Source: Prosopocoilus inquinatus
Lineage: Eukaryota; Arthropoda; Insecta; Coleoptera; Lucanidae
Assembly (NCBI GenBank): GCA_036172665.1
Contig: CM069874.1
Coordinates: 25,255,946 to 25,319,945, forward strand
DNA length: 64,000 nucleotides
Direction of reading: 5' to 3'
The notes beneath the pieces are model-generated. The model was given only the letters and a program-made list of their open reading frames with translations, searched no databases and was not told where the DNA came from. Positions 1 to 9,725 of the stretch are shown one piece after another. The translations under genes were made by a program, and so were the position numbers. Numbering within the stretch: position 1 is the stretch's first letter; each line of letters opens with the position of its first letter.

Positions 1-31
1 TTTCTTTGTACTAATAAACTGAAGGACTTAT

Positions 32-224
32 GCCCGGCTTCTGAAACGATGCATAACTTAATGTAAAGATACATTTTTCTTGACAGATAAATTTATGAAA
101 AGTAACTATAAACTGTTTACGTTGCTACGTATACGCTTTATCGACGGAGTTTTGAGAATGGTTTTTAGAAGATACGGTGAGTTTATCTCTACATAAAGTT
201 ATGTACCGTTTCAGAAACAAGGCA
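32..224. repeat. Short inverted-repeat element inside the duplication, left copy
   Basis: The termini form an inverted repeat of about 35 bp: TTCTGAAACGATGCATAACT near 39 is matched in reverse by the segment ending near 219 (AAGTTATGTACCGTTTCAGAA). The spacer is about 115 bp with no coding content. It is MITE-like, present in both duplication copies and therefore older than the duplication. The superfamily is unclear. Confidence 0.6.
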
Positions 225-533
225 TTAGTATTATAAATTATAACAGAACAAATGTGCTTGGTGTTTTAAATATAAAAGGCTCTACACTCTATTATTTATT
301 GATAGGCGGTATTATACAGATTGTTATAGCTTGTTACATAACTAACAGACGACGAAAAATTTCAAAGTTAACCCCAATCGTTATTAACTGATTTTTGTTT
401 AATAAAATAAAAAAAACAACACAAATAACTGACTAATAGGACAGCCATATTATTTTACAACTTCGCGCATACCACCTATCAAGAAAAATACAGATTCTAT
501 AAAAATTATTGCAGCTTGGAATTTATCGCTTAC

Positions 534-2314
534 GTGTTGGACTTTCGAAGTACACTGCTACTGCTGGACTGAGATATCCTTCTGTGTTTACGAACGGAAA
601 ATATTGTCCCGGAAAACCACGTGAGGGTTTATATTGTATGGAACCGATGTTTTCCACATCCGCCGGATTTTCACCTTCACACGACACCCATACTGTTTCT
701 TTCTGCAATATTTTTTTTTTATCTAAAAAAAAATCTAAAAAAAAAGGTGCGTTTACTCTGGCCGTTCCTTCTGCTTGTCTAACTTCCTCTTTTAAGTCTT
801 CTGGCATATTTTCTGGAAGATCTGTACTATTGTAGTAATCAGGTATCCAACCGTATATCTGTAAATATTTTTAGCTACGTCCTTTCATTTTCACTTATTT
901 ATTTATTGTTTTACTGGTTAGATACAAGAAAAAATTTAAGTAGATCCACATACTTTACTAAGTTTAAGAAAAATACAAGGACCTCCTACGGAACTATTAT
1001 AGTTGAATCCTTGACTTATCGTGCAGGGTGCGTCGTTGAAATGGACGTCGCAGACTTTACCAGGCGCAGGTTTAACTCCATATTCACATTCTTGCACGTT
1101 CCCAACGTTATCTACTTTTTTGTAATCTGCGAAAACAAAGAGCTGAAATTTCAGCGGAGCAAACAACTCTGGTTTATTACCCTCTACAAAATCCCTCAGT
1201 TTGTCTTGCCAGTGTTGGATGTTGCCCTTGTTCCTGGACTTGTACCAGATTAATGTGCTACCCAAATTGGTATCTGGAGGCAATGGCCTAAACTCAAGGC
1301 CTGAAACATATAAGTTTCTACGTCAAAGAAAATTAATTTAGATATGTGCCCAACGGGAGTCTTAAGACACTGCCTCGTCAAGTCCTCGAGAGTGGGAGTA
1401 TATTTTGTTTGAGTAAAGAGTCCCAAAGTTTCGTTGCTTGCAAACCTCTTTGCCGTTCAAGAGGAGGCAGTATCGAATAGTATCACCAACACCAAAGAGT
1501 AGGTACCTGAAGTAAATACCCATCACGACCAAGAATTAACTCGTGCGCGATTCGAACAAGTCTCCTTTCCACTTGACCGTTAATTCAATTAATATAAAGT
1601 ATTTAAAAATTAATTTTTAAAAATTTTTAATATGGCAAAATATAAAAATATAGAATATATTCCTAAAATTTTTCTAAAATGCAGTATTTAAAACAAATAT
1701 TATTCATATAATTTATCCAGACGCAATAAATTTCTTTGAATGTTAGTGCAGTTATGCAGATTTTAATTGTAAGCGTAAATTTTTGATAAAAATGAAAGGT
1801 GAAAGCTAAACTCGATACTGAATTTCCAAAAAGTAATTAACAAGCGCTAAACCAAGCGCGTTCATAAGTATTTATGTGTATGGAAGCTTATTGAGTAATA
1901 CCATTAATAATACGATTTTCTTACTTAAAAATCAAAAATCATCTCATTTATGCAGGCGCAGTGGAATGTTTTACTATTTTTTTTTGATATGTTTGCCGAA
2001 ATAGGGATTTTAATGATAAGTGCAATTTATTGACAATAATGACAGACGAAAGCAAAATTCGGTATTGAATTAAAATAAATCAATTAATATAGCTAATTAA
2101 AATAAATAGTTTCACACATTAACTTAATTTACGAAACTCCAAACTCAATCAAATAAGTAATTGCAATACATAGTATATTATAGCTGTAGTGAGAGTACTA
2201 ATTTAATTCAATTCTGAAAACCTAAATCTGGAAACTTACCCGGATTAATGAGTGAATCCTCTAATAACCTTACGTGCGCTGCATAGAAAATTAAGTAAAA
2301 TAAAATAATTTTAT
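534..2314 (-). pseudogene. Nervana-like beta subunit, left tandem copy with damaged membrane exon
   Basis: Second copy of the Na+/K+-ATPase beta exons: 2240-2314 (membrane exon), 954-1300, 757-858, 534-702. Splice sites are retained (GTAAGT, GTATGT, GTAAAC, GTAAGC donors). The three ectodomain exons are open and nearly identical to the right copy: exon 534-702 encodes the same residues, exon 757-858 differs at one of 34, and exon 954-1300 at about nine of 116, including E for G in the conserved GLGFRP start. The membrane exon is 75 nt rather than 141; two in-frame losses (about 60 and 6 nt) leave [20 protein letters not shown], too short a hydrophobic run to span a bilayer. The terminal exon would lie left of base 1 and no N-terminal exon was found. 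I infer a decaying duplicate or a product without normal anchoring; an unusual functional isoform is not excluded. Confidence 0.8.
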
Positions 2315-2569
2315 CTGGAACAAACAAAAAGAAAAACAAGGAACTTTAAGGAAAATATATAAAAAGATAACTTAATTAGAATTCTTGAAATTATAGTTTC
2401 AGTATGGTTTCAGTTTGTGCAAATTAGAAGGTGTTACACATACATACATTTAGGTGTCCCATAATAAATAAGTTCTTTAGCCATTTGAATTCTGACTAAC
2501 TCCGTATAGAAAATAAATTTGACCTATTTAGAAATACATTTGTAATCACAAAGTTTATTTGCAATTAAT

Positions 2570-3104
2570 TAATGCTGTTGCAAACCGTATGTATTCGTTC
2601 CTGAGTAACGGGTATAACATAAGACTCGAAGTATCGATACGTTACATGCCAAAACATTTCGTTATTCGTATGACCATAGCGTACGATTCCGCTCACATTT
2701 CGGTACGAAAGAGTGCGAACTCCCGATCAGTTGGTAATTTAGTAATTTCAGTTATAAGTTGCTCATGTTTTTAATAGATTGTTTATCAACTGTTTAAACT
2801 TGTAAGGACATTGTACGCACCGTCAACGGCTTATGTATGCATTTTTAGTAAGTAGTAAAAGTGTGTTTTTTTTGTAATAAACTAAATTATAATAAAAGTA
2901 ATCTTATTAGGTATTACGATTTTAAGTTGAAAATTATATTCATGCATGTTATTTGATTATTTAATTATAGTATAGTAACGAACGTAACGAGTTATTATTT
3001 AATTATACTATAGTAACGAATAACGAATACTTTGTAACGGGTAACGAAATCTAAAGTAACGAATACATGCGAGTACAAACTTTTTCGTTACTTTTACAGC
3101 ACTA
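2570..3104. mobile_element. Non-autonomous hAT element (family C) with 8-bp target duplication
   Basis: A 535-bp insert flanked by the perfect 8-bp direct repeat caattaat (2562-2569 and 3105-3112), the target-site length of hAT elements. The ends are TAATGCTGT and, in reverse, TAGTGCTGT. Subterminal arrays of GTAACG/CGTTAC motifs are dense at the right (2969-3067) and present at the left. There is no transposase; the 71-codon frame inside is not protein-like. The left part recurs at 40838-41217. Confidence 0.85.
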
Positions 3105-3112
3105 CAATTAAT

Positions 3113-3462
3113 AGCTAACACTGCAGAACAAGTGATTGGGGTAGAAGTGGTGGGCAAACAATGTGTTTTTCATTTATTTACAAGCTCACTAATAAAAACA
3201 GACACTGTTTGTGACTATACAAATGGGCAATACTCAACAATTTTTGAATTTTAGATATTATCAATGCGTACCTGTGCGTAATTTTCTGAGTATTCATTGC
3301 GTAGACCGTAGACATATTCGTAACACGTAAACGTAAAAATGTCTGTATAAGTATTCGAATACGATCTGCTTTGAGTTGTTTAGTTAGGGCAATGGATTCT
3401 GGTAAATGTCTTACGTCGGACTTGCAACAGGTTCGTATCACTGATATTAGAGGTGTTAAGAA
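3113..3462. other. AT-rich intergenic stretch
   Basis: No gene or repeat that I can support. An 87-codon minus frame at 3178-3441 has no recognisable motif. Confidence 0.5.
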
Positions 3463-3940
3463 ACCCGATCATCATCAAGTTTTGTAATATAAAAATCAAG
3501 TTGTCAGAATAACATAAATCCAAACTAACCAATTACTTACAACAGCGTGACATTTTTGAAGAGTCTTCTTGTCTGATCACGTCACTTATAATATAAACGA
3601 AGACTACGAAAAGTATTTAAGAACAGATTTCATCCTAACCGAGAAGTTCATATCACCAGATAAGTAACAAAAATATTGATAATTGTTATATTATGAATGC
3701 AGTATCATGACTAGATAACCCATTGACCAGAATATTTCACTTGAGGTTTCTACATTTTTTTTTAAATAATATTCTAAGTAAAAATATAATTTTCTTGTAT
3801 TAAGCTTAGCTTATTCTCTTATTAACGTGTGTAACATATTCAGTACTTTTATTTTGGGGTACAGAATATTTTGTGCAGATCGTGCTCACGGGTTTCGGCT
3901 TTCTTTTTTAACCTTGGATTTATTTTGTTGCCAGCAAATT
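3463..3940. repeat. Dispersed repeat R2, copy 1
   Basis: About 480 bp aligning in the same orientation to 34232-34730. The best-kept parts read CTTGTCTGATCACGTCACTT, AGTAACAAAAATATTGATAA and ACAGAATATTTTGTG in both. No terminal inverted repeat, poly-A tail or coding frame was found, so the class is unknown. Divergence is substantial, so it is an old family. Confidence 0.7.
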
Positions 3941-4581
3941 TTAACTTTTTCCTCAAAGCTTTACATATTTGTCACATAAGTCGTCACCACAAGTCAAAAA
4001 TCAAGTGTTTTCGAGATGCTCAGGCGGAAAAGTTGTTGTTTTTCAACTTTTAACGTAATATAAATTTAAAACTGTTAATTTGGAGTAGCGCTGTATCTGA
4101 ATTTCGAACTTTGTTTGACGTAACGGTGCCATTAATTATCGCTTAAAAATGAAAATACCATTTCAATATTAATTAAATTAACAATTAAAAACTTTATGTA
4201 ACTTTCAGGAGTCAATACTTTCTCTCCAAAATTTGATCTTTAATGTGTGGTGACTTATTTGAAAAGAGAAATTAATTAACTAAATTTTTGAGCAAAATTC
4301 AAAATTACAAAAAAAAAAATTGGGCACATTTAAAAAAATGCTCCCCCAGCTTCTTGCCTGTAGTATTATAAAATTTCTCTCAAAAAGACAAAAAATAAGC
4401 AAATTGAAGGATCCGGTTTTTTTTTTTTTGAAAAAAAAATGATTGTTCTGAATTTATCCCTTACTTTATCGTGATCTTGTACACATAGTTAGTATAACTT
4501 ATCTCCAATGTTTTCATGTTGCATCTTCCAGCTTCACACTGAGATACATCTTTCTTTGTTTTATCTTAAATATGATGCGTA
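3941..4581. other. AT-rich intergenic stretch
   Basis: Homopolymer A and T runs near 4310 and 4420; nothing coding or repeated recognised. Confidence 0.5.
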
Positions 4582-5036
4582 TACGGTGATTCAGAATAAG
4601 TGTCCGACCCGTTAGGAGCGCATTTACTAAAGTCATGCAAGAGCGAAATTGCAAGAAATAAATCTATCTATCTATCAACCTACGTTGAATCCAAAATGGA
4701 AATCATGATTCATTTCTTACGTATACATACACAAGACCGAAATTCGAATGAATGAATTGCGTATTATAATTTTTTTCCAGGGAAAGCCATAAATAAAAAC
4801 CTTCTACAGTTTCAGTTCACGTTAGTGTTTCGTTCTATTCCACGCGAGTTCATTGCTCTTGTGACGCAATACAGCTGTACTACTGCCCAACAACCAATTA
4901 AAATCTGAATTTTCAATGTATTTTATCTCACAAGCTATGGATATTACACCCCCCTGTGCATATAGACTTTTTGTTTTCTTTTTGTGGATACTAGATGTGG
5001 CTGACGGGTCGGGCAGTTATTTTGAATCATGCTGTA
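4582..5036. mobile_element. Terminal-inverted-repeat element, about 455 bp, TA-flanked
   Basis: The left end TACGGTGATTCAGAATAAG and the reverse of the right end TACAGCATGATTCAAAATAA continue in register through CCGACCCGTTAG/CCGACCCGTCAG, giving inverted repeats of about 34 bp. The interior has an ATCT microsatellite at 4664-4677 and no transposase. The TA at each edge fits a Tc1/mariner-type insertion, but the superfamily is inferred. Its right end abuts a LINE fragment at exactly the point where a solo copy of this terminus abuts the related fragment at 40.8 kb. Confidence 0.7.
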
Positions 5037-5160
5037 TATCATTTCTCTCCACTCTGTCAAAAGTCCTTTCTAAATCATTTTTGATCTTACAGATGCATGT
5101 TTATATCCTCTGTTATTGCTTTTTCAGTGATGTGTTTCTTTTAGCGTACGTGGGCTGCTG
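5037..5160 (-). pseudogene. LINE reverse transcriptase fragment (family L2 of this window)
   Basis: Read on the minus strand it matches the plus-strand fragment at 40650-40803 (shared AAACATGCATCTGTAA and GAGAGAAATGATATACAGC), with an internal deletion of about 45 bp. The encoded segment corresponds to the reverse-transcriptase motif FxxAFDRVxxxxI, here degenerate. No open frame remains. Confidence 0.65.
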
Positions 5161-5321
5161 GAAAATTTTCTGGAATCTAGTAGGTTTAGAATTGTTAGCG
5201 TTTATGAACTATCATATTTGAAAAATTTGAAGTTTTTCTCCTATAATTCTATTGACAGTTCCTACCCAAGTGAACTAGTTTTGTTTGTACAGCGTTTGAG
5301 AAAAAGTAATTTTGTGTAAAC

Positions 5322-6250
5322 ATGGAAATCTCGCGTGAAAATTTTCGTACCATGATTTTTTACGATTTCAAATGTGGTCTAACGCCGAAACAATGCCTCT
5401 TTCGGCTTCATTTGGCTTTTGGAGATGAATCACCATCAAAGAGCAGTGTTTATAATTGGTTTGCCGAATTCCAGTGTGGAGGTATCTCTCTCAGTGATGA
5501 ATTTCGTGAAGGTCGTCTATCAACATCTGTTGCTACTAATGTAGATGCTGTGCGTGAAATGCTTGAGCGAGATCGACATGTGAGATACCGTGAGATTCAA
5601 GCATCCTTACGCATTGACATGAAAGCAATACACCAGATTTTGCATGATCATTTGAACGTACGAAAGCTTTGCAGTCGTTGGATTCTACACAATTTAACAG
5701 AAGCACAAAAGCGTGACAAATGGTGCGAAGAAATGCTCAAGAAATTCAATGGAGGTCGTTCAAATTTAGTTTATAACATCGTTACTGGCGACGAAACGTG
5801 GATCTATTCGTACGAGCCAGAAAGTAAACAATAATCTGCCGTTTGGGTATTTCAAAATGAACCAAAACCAACAAAATGTTGTCCGTTCACGCAGTGCTAC
5901 GAAGTAAATGATTGCTTGTTTCTTTGGTTTAACTGGACATCATCACAAATGTAGTAACCGTGGCTTTAAAGGATCGAAAAACCGTGAATGCTGATTGGTA
6001 TACTACAATTTGTTTGCCGGAAGTCATCGATCAAATAAGAAGAAACAATCGAAATCGACGAATTATTCTCCATCATGACAACGCCAGCTCTCATTCAGCC
6101 CGTCAAACAGTTGAATTTTTGTCCAACAAAAATGATGAATTAATGACTCATTGTCCATATTCATCTGATTTATCACCTCATGATTTCTTTTTGTTCCAAA
6201 TTTCATATGCGTTTTTTCATACCGTTTCCAGAAACTTTTCCAGCAGCCCA
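5322..6250 (+). pseudogene. Mariner transposase, inactivated
   Basis: Start MEISRENFRTMIFYDF, then an HTH region (KSSVYNWFAEFQCG), the linker WILHNLTEAQKRDKW in place of the usual WVPHxLT, and the catalytic core. The acidic triad is still readable: VTGDETW, ILHHDNASSH and SDLSPHDFFLF, with 34 residues between the second and third aspartates, i.e. DD34D mariner spacing. A TAA after codon 170 (5832), and frame changes at 5835-5960, break the gene. The sequence leaves the mariner after DFFLF, near 6205-6250, so the last ~60 residues are replaced by other repeat DNA. Terminal inverted repeats were not found at either side, so it is a dead, end-less copy. Confidence 0.9.
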
Positions 6251-6395
6251 CGTATGTTCCATCTGTGTTGTCAATACACCAGTTATACTGGTGTAGATTT
6301 TTGCTGTGTTGCTGAACATTGTAACATCACCATAATTCTAGCATAATTGACAAGGTTGATACACACTCTCTTGTTCTCTTACAATAATTATTATT
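6231..6395 (-). repeat. LINE family L2 fragment, inverted
   Basis: Reverse-complement match to 40531-40655: shared blocks CCATCTGTGTTGTCAATACA, GAACATTGTAACATCAC and ACACTCTCTTGTT. It joins the mariner remnant through CAGCAGCCCACGTATG. It carries no usable frame. Confidence 0.65.
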
Positions 6396-7134
6396 TTTCA
6401 TAATTTCTTCAACATATTCTTGAAATATTCATCCGCTATTCATAACTCTTATTCGAAATAACTGTAAAACGAAAAATTGTCATTTTCTTATTTTGCGTCT
6501 ACCTCTAGATTTAAAAATTCTCCACACAACTTGAGCGAAATAAGCGGTAAAATATTTAATTGTTCTTTATCAAAATAAGTATTGTAAACTATTGTTCGAG
6601 TTATTTGCACTGTCTTAGGCGAGTGTTTAATTAAAGTATTTGAAATCAAGTGACGATTATTAGTTGCCAACCCCAAAGTCGTAATAATATACTGCGAAGT
6701 TTTTAAATATAAAAATTATATAGTAACTTGTCTCAAAAGATATACGCGAAAAAAACAAATATGTTCGTAACCACAGTCCAAAAATTTTTTGTTACGATAA
6801 AATGTTTATTTTAGAAATTAAACCAAATTCCTTACAAGAAATAGGTTGCTCTAAAACGGCCTTACGATTCTTATACCGCGTTTACACCAATACGAACATT
6901 GTTAGCTAAAGCCTGTTTTACATTATCATAGAAGATGTTACCAGAAAAGGATATCACATTTTAGGATAGTGTAACAGTAAAACAAATTACTCTACCATCA
7001 AATCGTACAGAAACAGATGTGACTGTGTCCGTTTCATAACATTTCTTTGCTGATATTTTTTGATACTATTTTCTTGTAACATAGATTAGTACAATCTAAA
7101 AACAGCATCAACACTGTAATGTTGTTATTAAATA

Positions 7135-7182
7135 GATAAAATAACGACATCTTACGATCGCTTTTTGACCTGACATTGCAGT
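7135..7182. repeat. FB1 repeat fragment
   Basis: About 46 bp nearly identical to module a of the foldback repeats at 20.9 and 60.1 kb, including CTTACGATCGCTTTTTGACC and TGACATTGCAGTA. Confidence 0.75.
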
Positions 7183-7574
7183 ATTATTATTTTTAGTCGT
7201 CAATGTTGCAGCATTCGCTGATAGTGAAATGAATGAATGAAATTTCTATTAACAATTGCGCTTTAATAAAAATGCACCCATAGTTCTCTTTTGCAGTTGT
7301 TGCCCATTTGTAGTAAATCATTACGAACCGCTACTGAAACTGTATGAGAACAAATGTTAGTTAACATATTCGCATTAGTGTAGGACACAGCATTATATGT
7401 ATTACAATAAATAATTTATCTTTTAACTTCTTTTTATTAATAAAAGGTAGCTTATGTCATAGCAATGTGTATTCATGTGATTGAGGGTGATGAATTAATT
7501 TTATTTAATCCGAAAGCGATACTTTTTGCACTTTTATTCTAAAAGGAAGTTAATAGACTTGTTTTATTTTTGGC

Positions 7575-7780
7575 ATAGATATTCCAATATCATCTCCTTG
7601 TCAGTTTCCTCTTTTATATTCCTCACGTTTGGCGTATATCTGTTTCCTATTTGAACTAGTGCCTTGGAATTTAATAAGTTCTCGAGATGTTCCATTATTC
7701 TATTATCTGGCCATCCAATATTAAATTTTCGTCTTCAAATATTAAATTTCCTGATGCAGGTTTACTTTTTGCCATTTTAG
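7575..7780 (-). other. Possible coding relic
   Basis: The minus strand opens with MAKSKPASGNLIFEDENLIL and reaches a stop; one frame over it continues as WPDNRIMEHLENLLNSKALV and about 27 more open codons. The amino-acid composition looks protein-like, and a single frameshift would join them. I do not recognise the product. It could be a transposon ORF relic or chance. Confidence 0.2.
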
Positions 7781-8326
7781 TTATTTAATAACGTATATTT
7801 TTTTATTTACTTTATTGGTTTCAATTACTACGCAAATGTTTTTAATAACCCATTTTTCGAGTTTCTTTATCTTAATTTATGTAGGTGTTTGTATTTTACT
7901 TACAATTTCCTTTGTATATACTCCGTTGGTATCTGCTCAAAGTCTGAATCTGTTTCACTTACGTCTTTAATTTTTTCCTATTGTCATTATTCTTTTATCA
8001 AATTGAATGAACATTCGTGAATTTCAAATTAATTCAAAAAAGCCTGTTGTATGTATTTTATTCAAACATTTGAAGTGCAGAGGACAAGAAGGGAGTAAAA
8101 AAATTAAACTGCATTTACTATTTATATTTTACTTTATTTTTTAAAAAACTTTTACATTTAAGCATAATGAAATAATTTATAATATGCGCAATGCAACTGC
8201 ACACATGAAATAGAGTCAAGAACATGGAATACTATGTCGAACATTAGACCATGTATTCGAATTATTAATTATTTCCACATTGCTTACAACAATGTACAGC
8301 GAACAACTTGAATCAATAATTTTTAT

Positions 8327-8412
8327 TGGCCGTCGGGACAATACGGCGGCGGCATGCGCCTCTTATCGTCTCAACATCTGATATGCAAATGCACCCAAAG
8401 AAAAACGAAAAC
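8327..8412. promoter_or_regulatory. GC-richer patch with octamer motif (candidate regulatory DNA)
   Basis: A local run of CpG and GGC triplets (ACGGCGGCGGCATGCGCC) in very AT-rich surroundings, followed by a perfect ATGCAAAT octamer (POU-type site). It is about 1.2 kb beyond the terminal beta-subunit exon. No transcript evidence; inference only. Confidence 0.25.
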
Positions 8413-9621
8413 GGTCCTACAGGTCGAATATTTCACTTACGGTAAATTACAAATCTATGTTTTTGTTTTTAACTAGACTCTATGTATTACAGGTAACACT
8501 TAGTTAGTATCTATTTTATAACAATTTCTTTTAATTTTTTTTTGTATTCTTAACCACTTGTTCTTTTAATAGAACTAGCTTTAACAGTAGTGCTTAATTT
8601 GAAACAACATACAGTAAAATATTAACACCGAATAAAGTATTATGACAGTTTACGGCGCAAGGATATATACACAGGACAGACTGGCCAAATATTTTAAATC
8701 AATACTGTATGATTTATGTTTTATTTAAGGATTTGGACGAAGATAAGTTTTCTACGTTTTATTACGCTTTACATTTCGTACTGCGTTTGTGCATTATTAT
8801 TATAGATATTGTTTAATATATGCAGGCTGTTAGTGCGATAGTTCTTGAATTCTTTACTGTACGTTGCGCTTTAAATTTTTTGACTAACGAAAAACTGCTT
8901 AAAAACTATAAAACATTAATATGCAAATATCTAAGTACATTTCTGAAACAACGAAACTTTATTTACATAATTTATAAATAATAATAATAATTTATCTTTC
9001 TTTTTTTTGGTAACACATTCGCCCCTATCACAACACGGATACTGTATGCAACAGACATACACGAAATGTCTCGTATTATTATTATTAACAATTATTATTG
9101 TGATGCGTCGGTACGTTATTGGCGACACTGAACTTGCAGCAGAACGTTACGTAATTAAATTTGAATGAATGCAGTGTGTAAACCTATTCAACAACTGCTG
9201 ATGAGCACTCACTTAGCTATTATTATTTGTTAATCAAATTACACATAAGTACCCAAAACATCAAGTTTACCTTCTCTTGCACTCGAGAGAAATGATAAGG
9301 AAGAACGCAGATCGTTTTTGGCGAATTAATCACCGGCGACTTGTTTTGAGGAATTACGTTAGAATTCGATGGAAAAAACAACACAGCTAAGTATAGCGCC
9401 TCGTACCATAAGAAGCGAATTAATCTCAACAACTACCGTGGCAGATTTAAGAATTCAAACTGCTAACGTTTGTGAACTAATTATTCATTGAACTAAACTA
9501 ACTAACCGTCACGCTTTTTTCACCTACGATCGTACGTAAACTTGTTCTTCTGTGGTATATTGTAAGATGGCAGTTGGAATAAGCCTTGGTCTCGGCGCTG
9601 GGGGACGACGAAACATTGAAT

Positions 9622-9725
9622 CTAATCAACCATTAGTTCGAAATGCACCGAGCCTCGCCTGTCGGCACGATCATGGCGTATATTACGTGCCCAAGCTTTA
9701 CATTCTATATTTATTAATACACCAC
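9622..9725 (-). CDS. nrv: Terminal coding exon of the right nervana-like gene
   Basis: An isolated exon 4.7 kb downstream of its neighbour, too short to stand out as an ORF. A pyrimidine tract and CAG at 9726-9728 precede it. It encodes [18 protein letters not shown], continues [14 protein letters not shown] and ends at TAG. The incoming phase (two bases, GT) completes the CGT arginine begun by the donor at 14428. IECKAWA is the conserved last-cysteine motif of insect beta subunits. No second copy of this exon was seen in the window, so it belongs to the right copy. Confidence 0.92.

Larger units (their letters stand above)
1..2430. repeat. Left copy of a tandem segmental duplication
   Basis: Bases 1-2430 align collinearly with 13891-16340, including intergenic DNA, introns and exons of the beta-subunit gene. 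Both copies run to the same breakpoint region (about 2430 and 16340), after which similarity ends. Differences are local: the left copy lacks about 175 bp present at 15245-15418, and has about 200 bp extra near 1860-2090 that partly repeats its own 1740-1850. The left edge of the duplication is outside the window. Confidence 0.88.
6396..9621. other. AT-rich 3' flank and intergenic DNA
   Basis: 3.2 kb with no gene that I can support, lying downstream of the right beta-subunit stop codon. It holds a fragment of the FB1 repeat (7135-7182), an open minus-strand fragment (7575-7780) and a GC-richer patch (8327-8412). Minus-strand AATAAA-type signals occur near 8954, but linking one to the beta-subunit transcript would be a guess. 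Confidence 0.5.

Noticed and set aside
509..835. 108-codon plus-strand ORF (and 14403-14618, 14515-14730)
   Set aside because: Antisense shadow of beta-subunit exons 534-858 and 14428-14753.
906..1253. 115-codon plus-strand ORF, with a twin at 14801-15148
   Set aside because: Exact antisense of the beta-subunit exon; the minus strand has the conserved protein and splice sites.
2969..3067. GTAACGAA array as a satellite or telomere-like repeat
   Set aside because: It is the subterminal part of hAT-C, bounded by the TSD.
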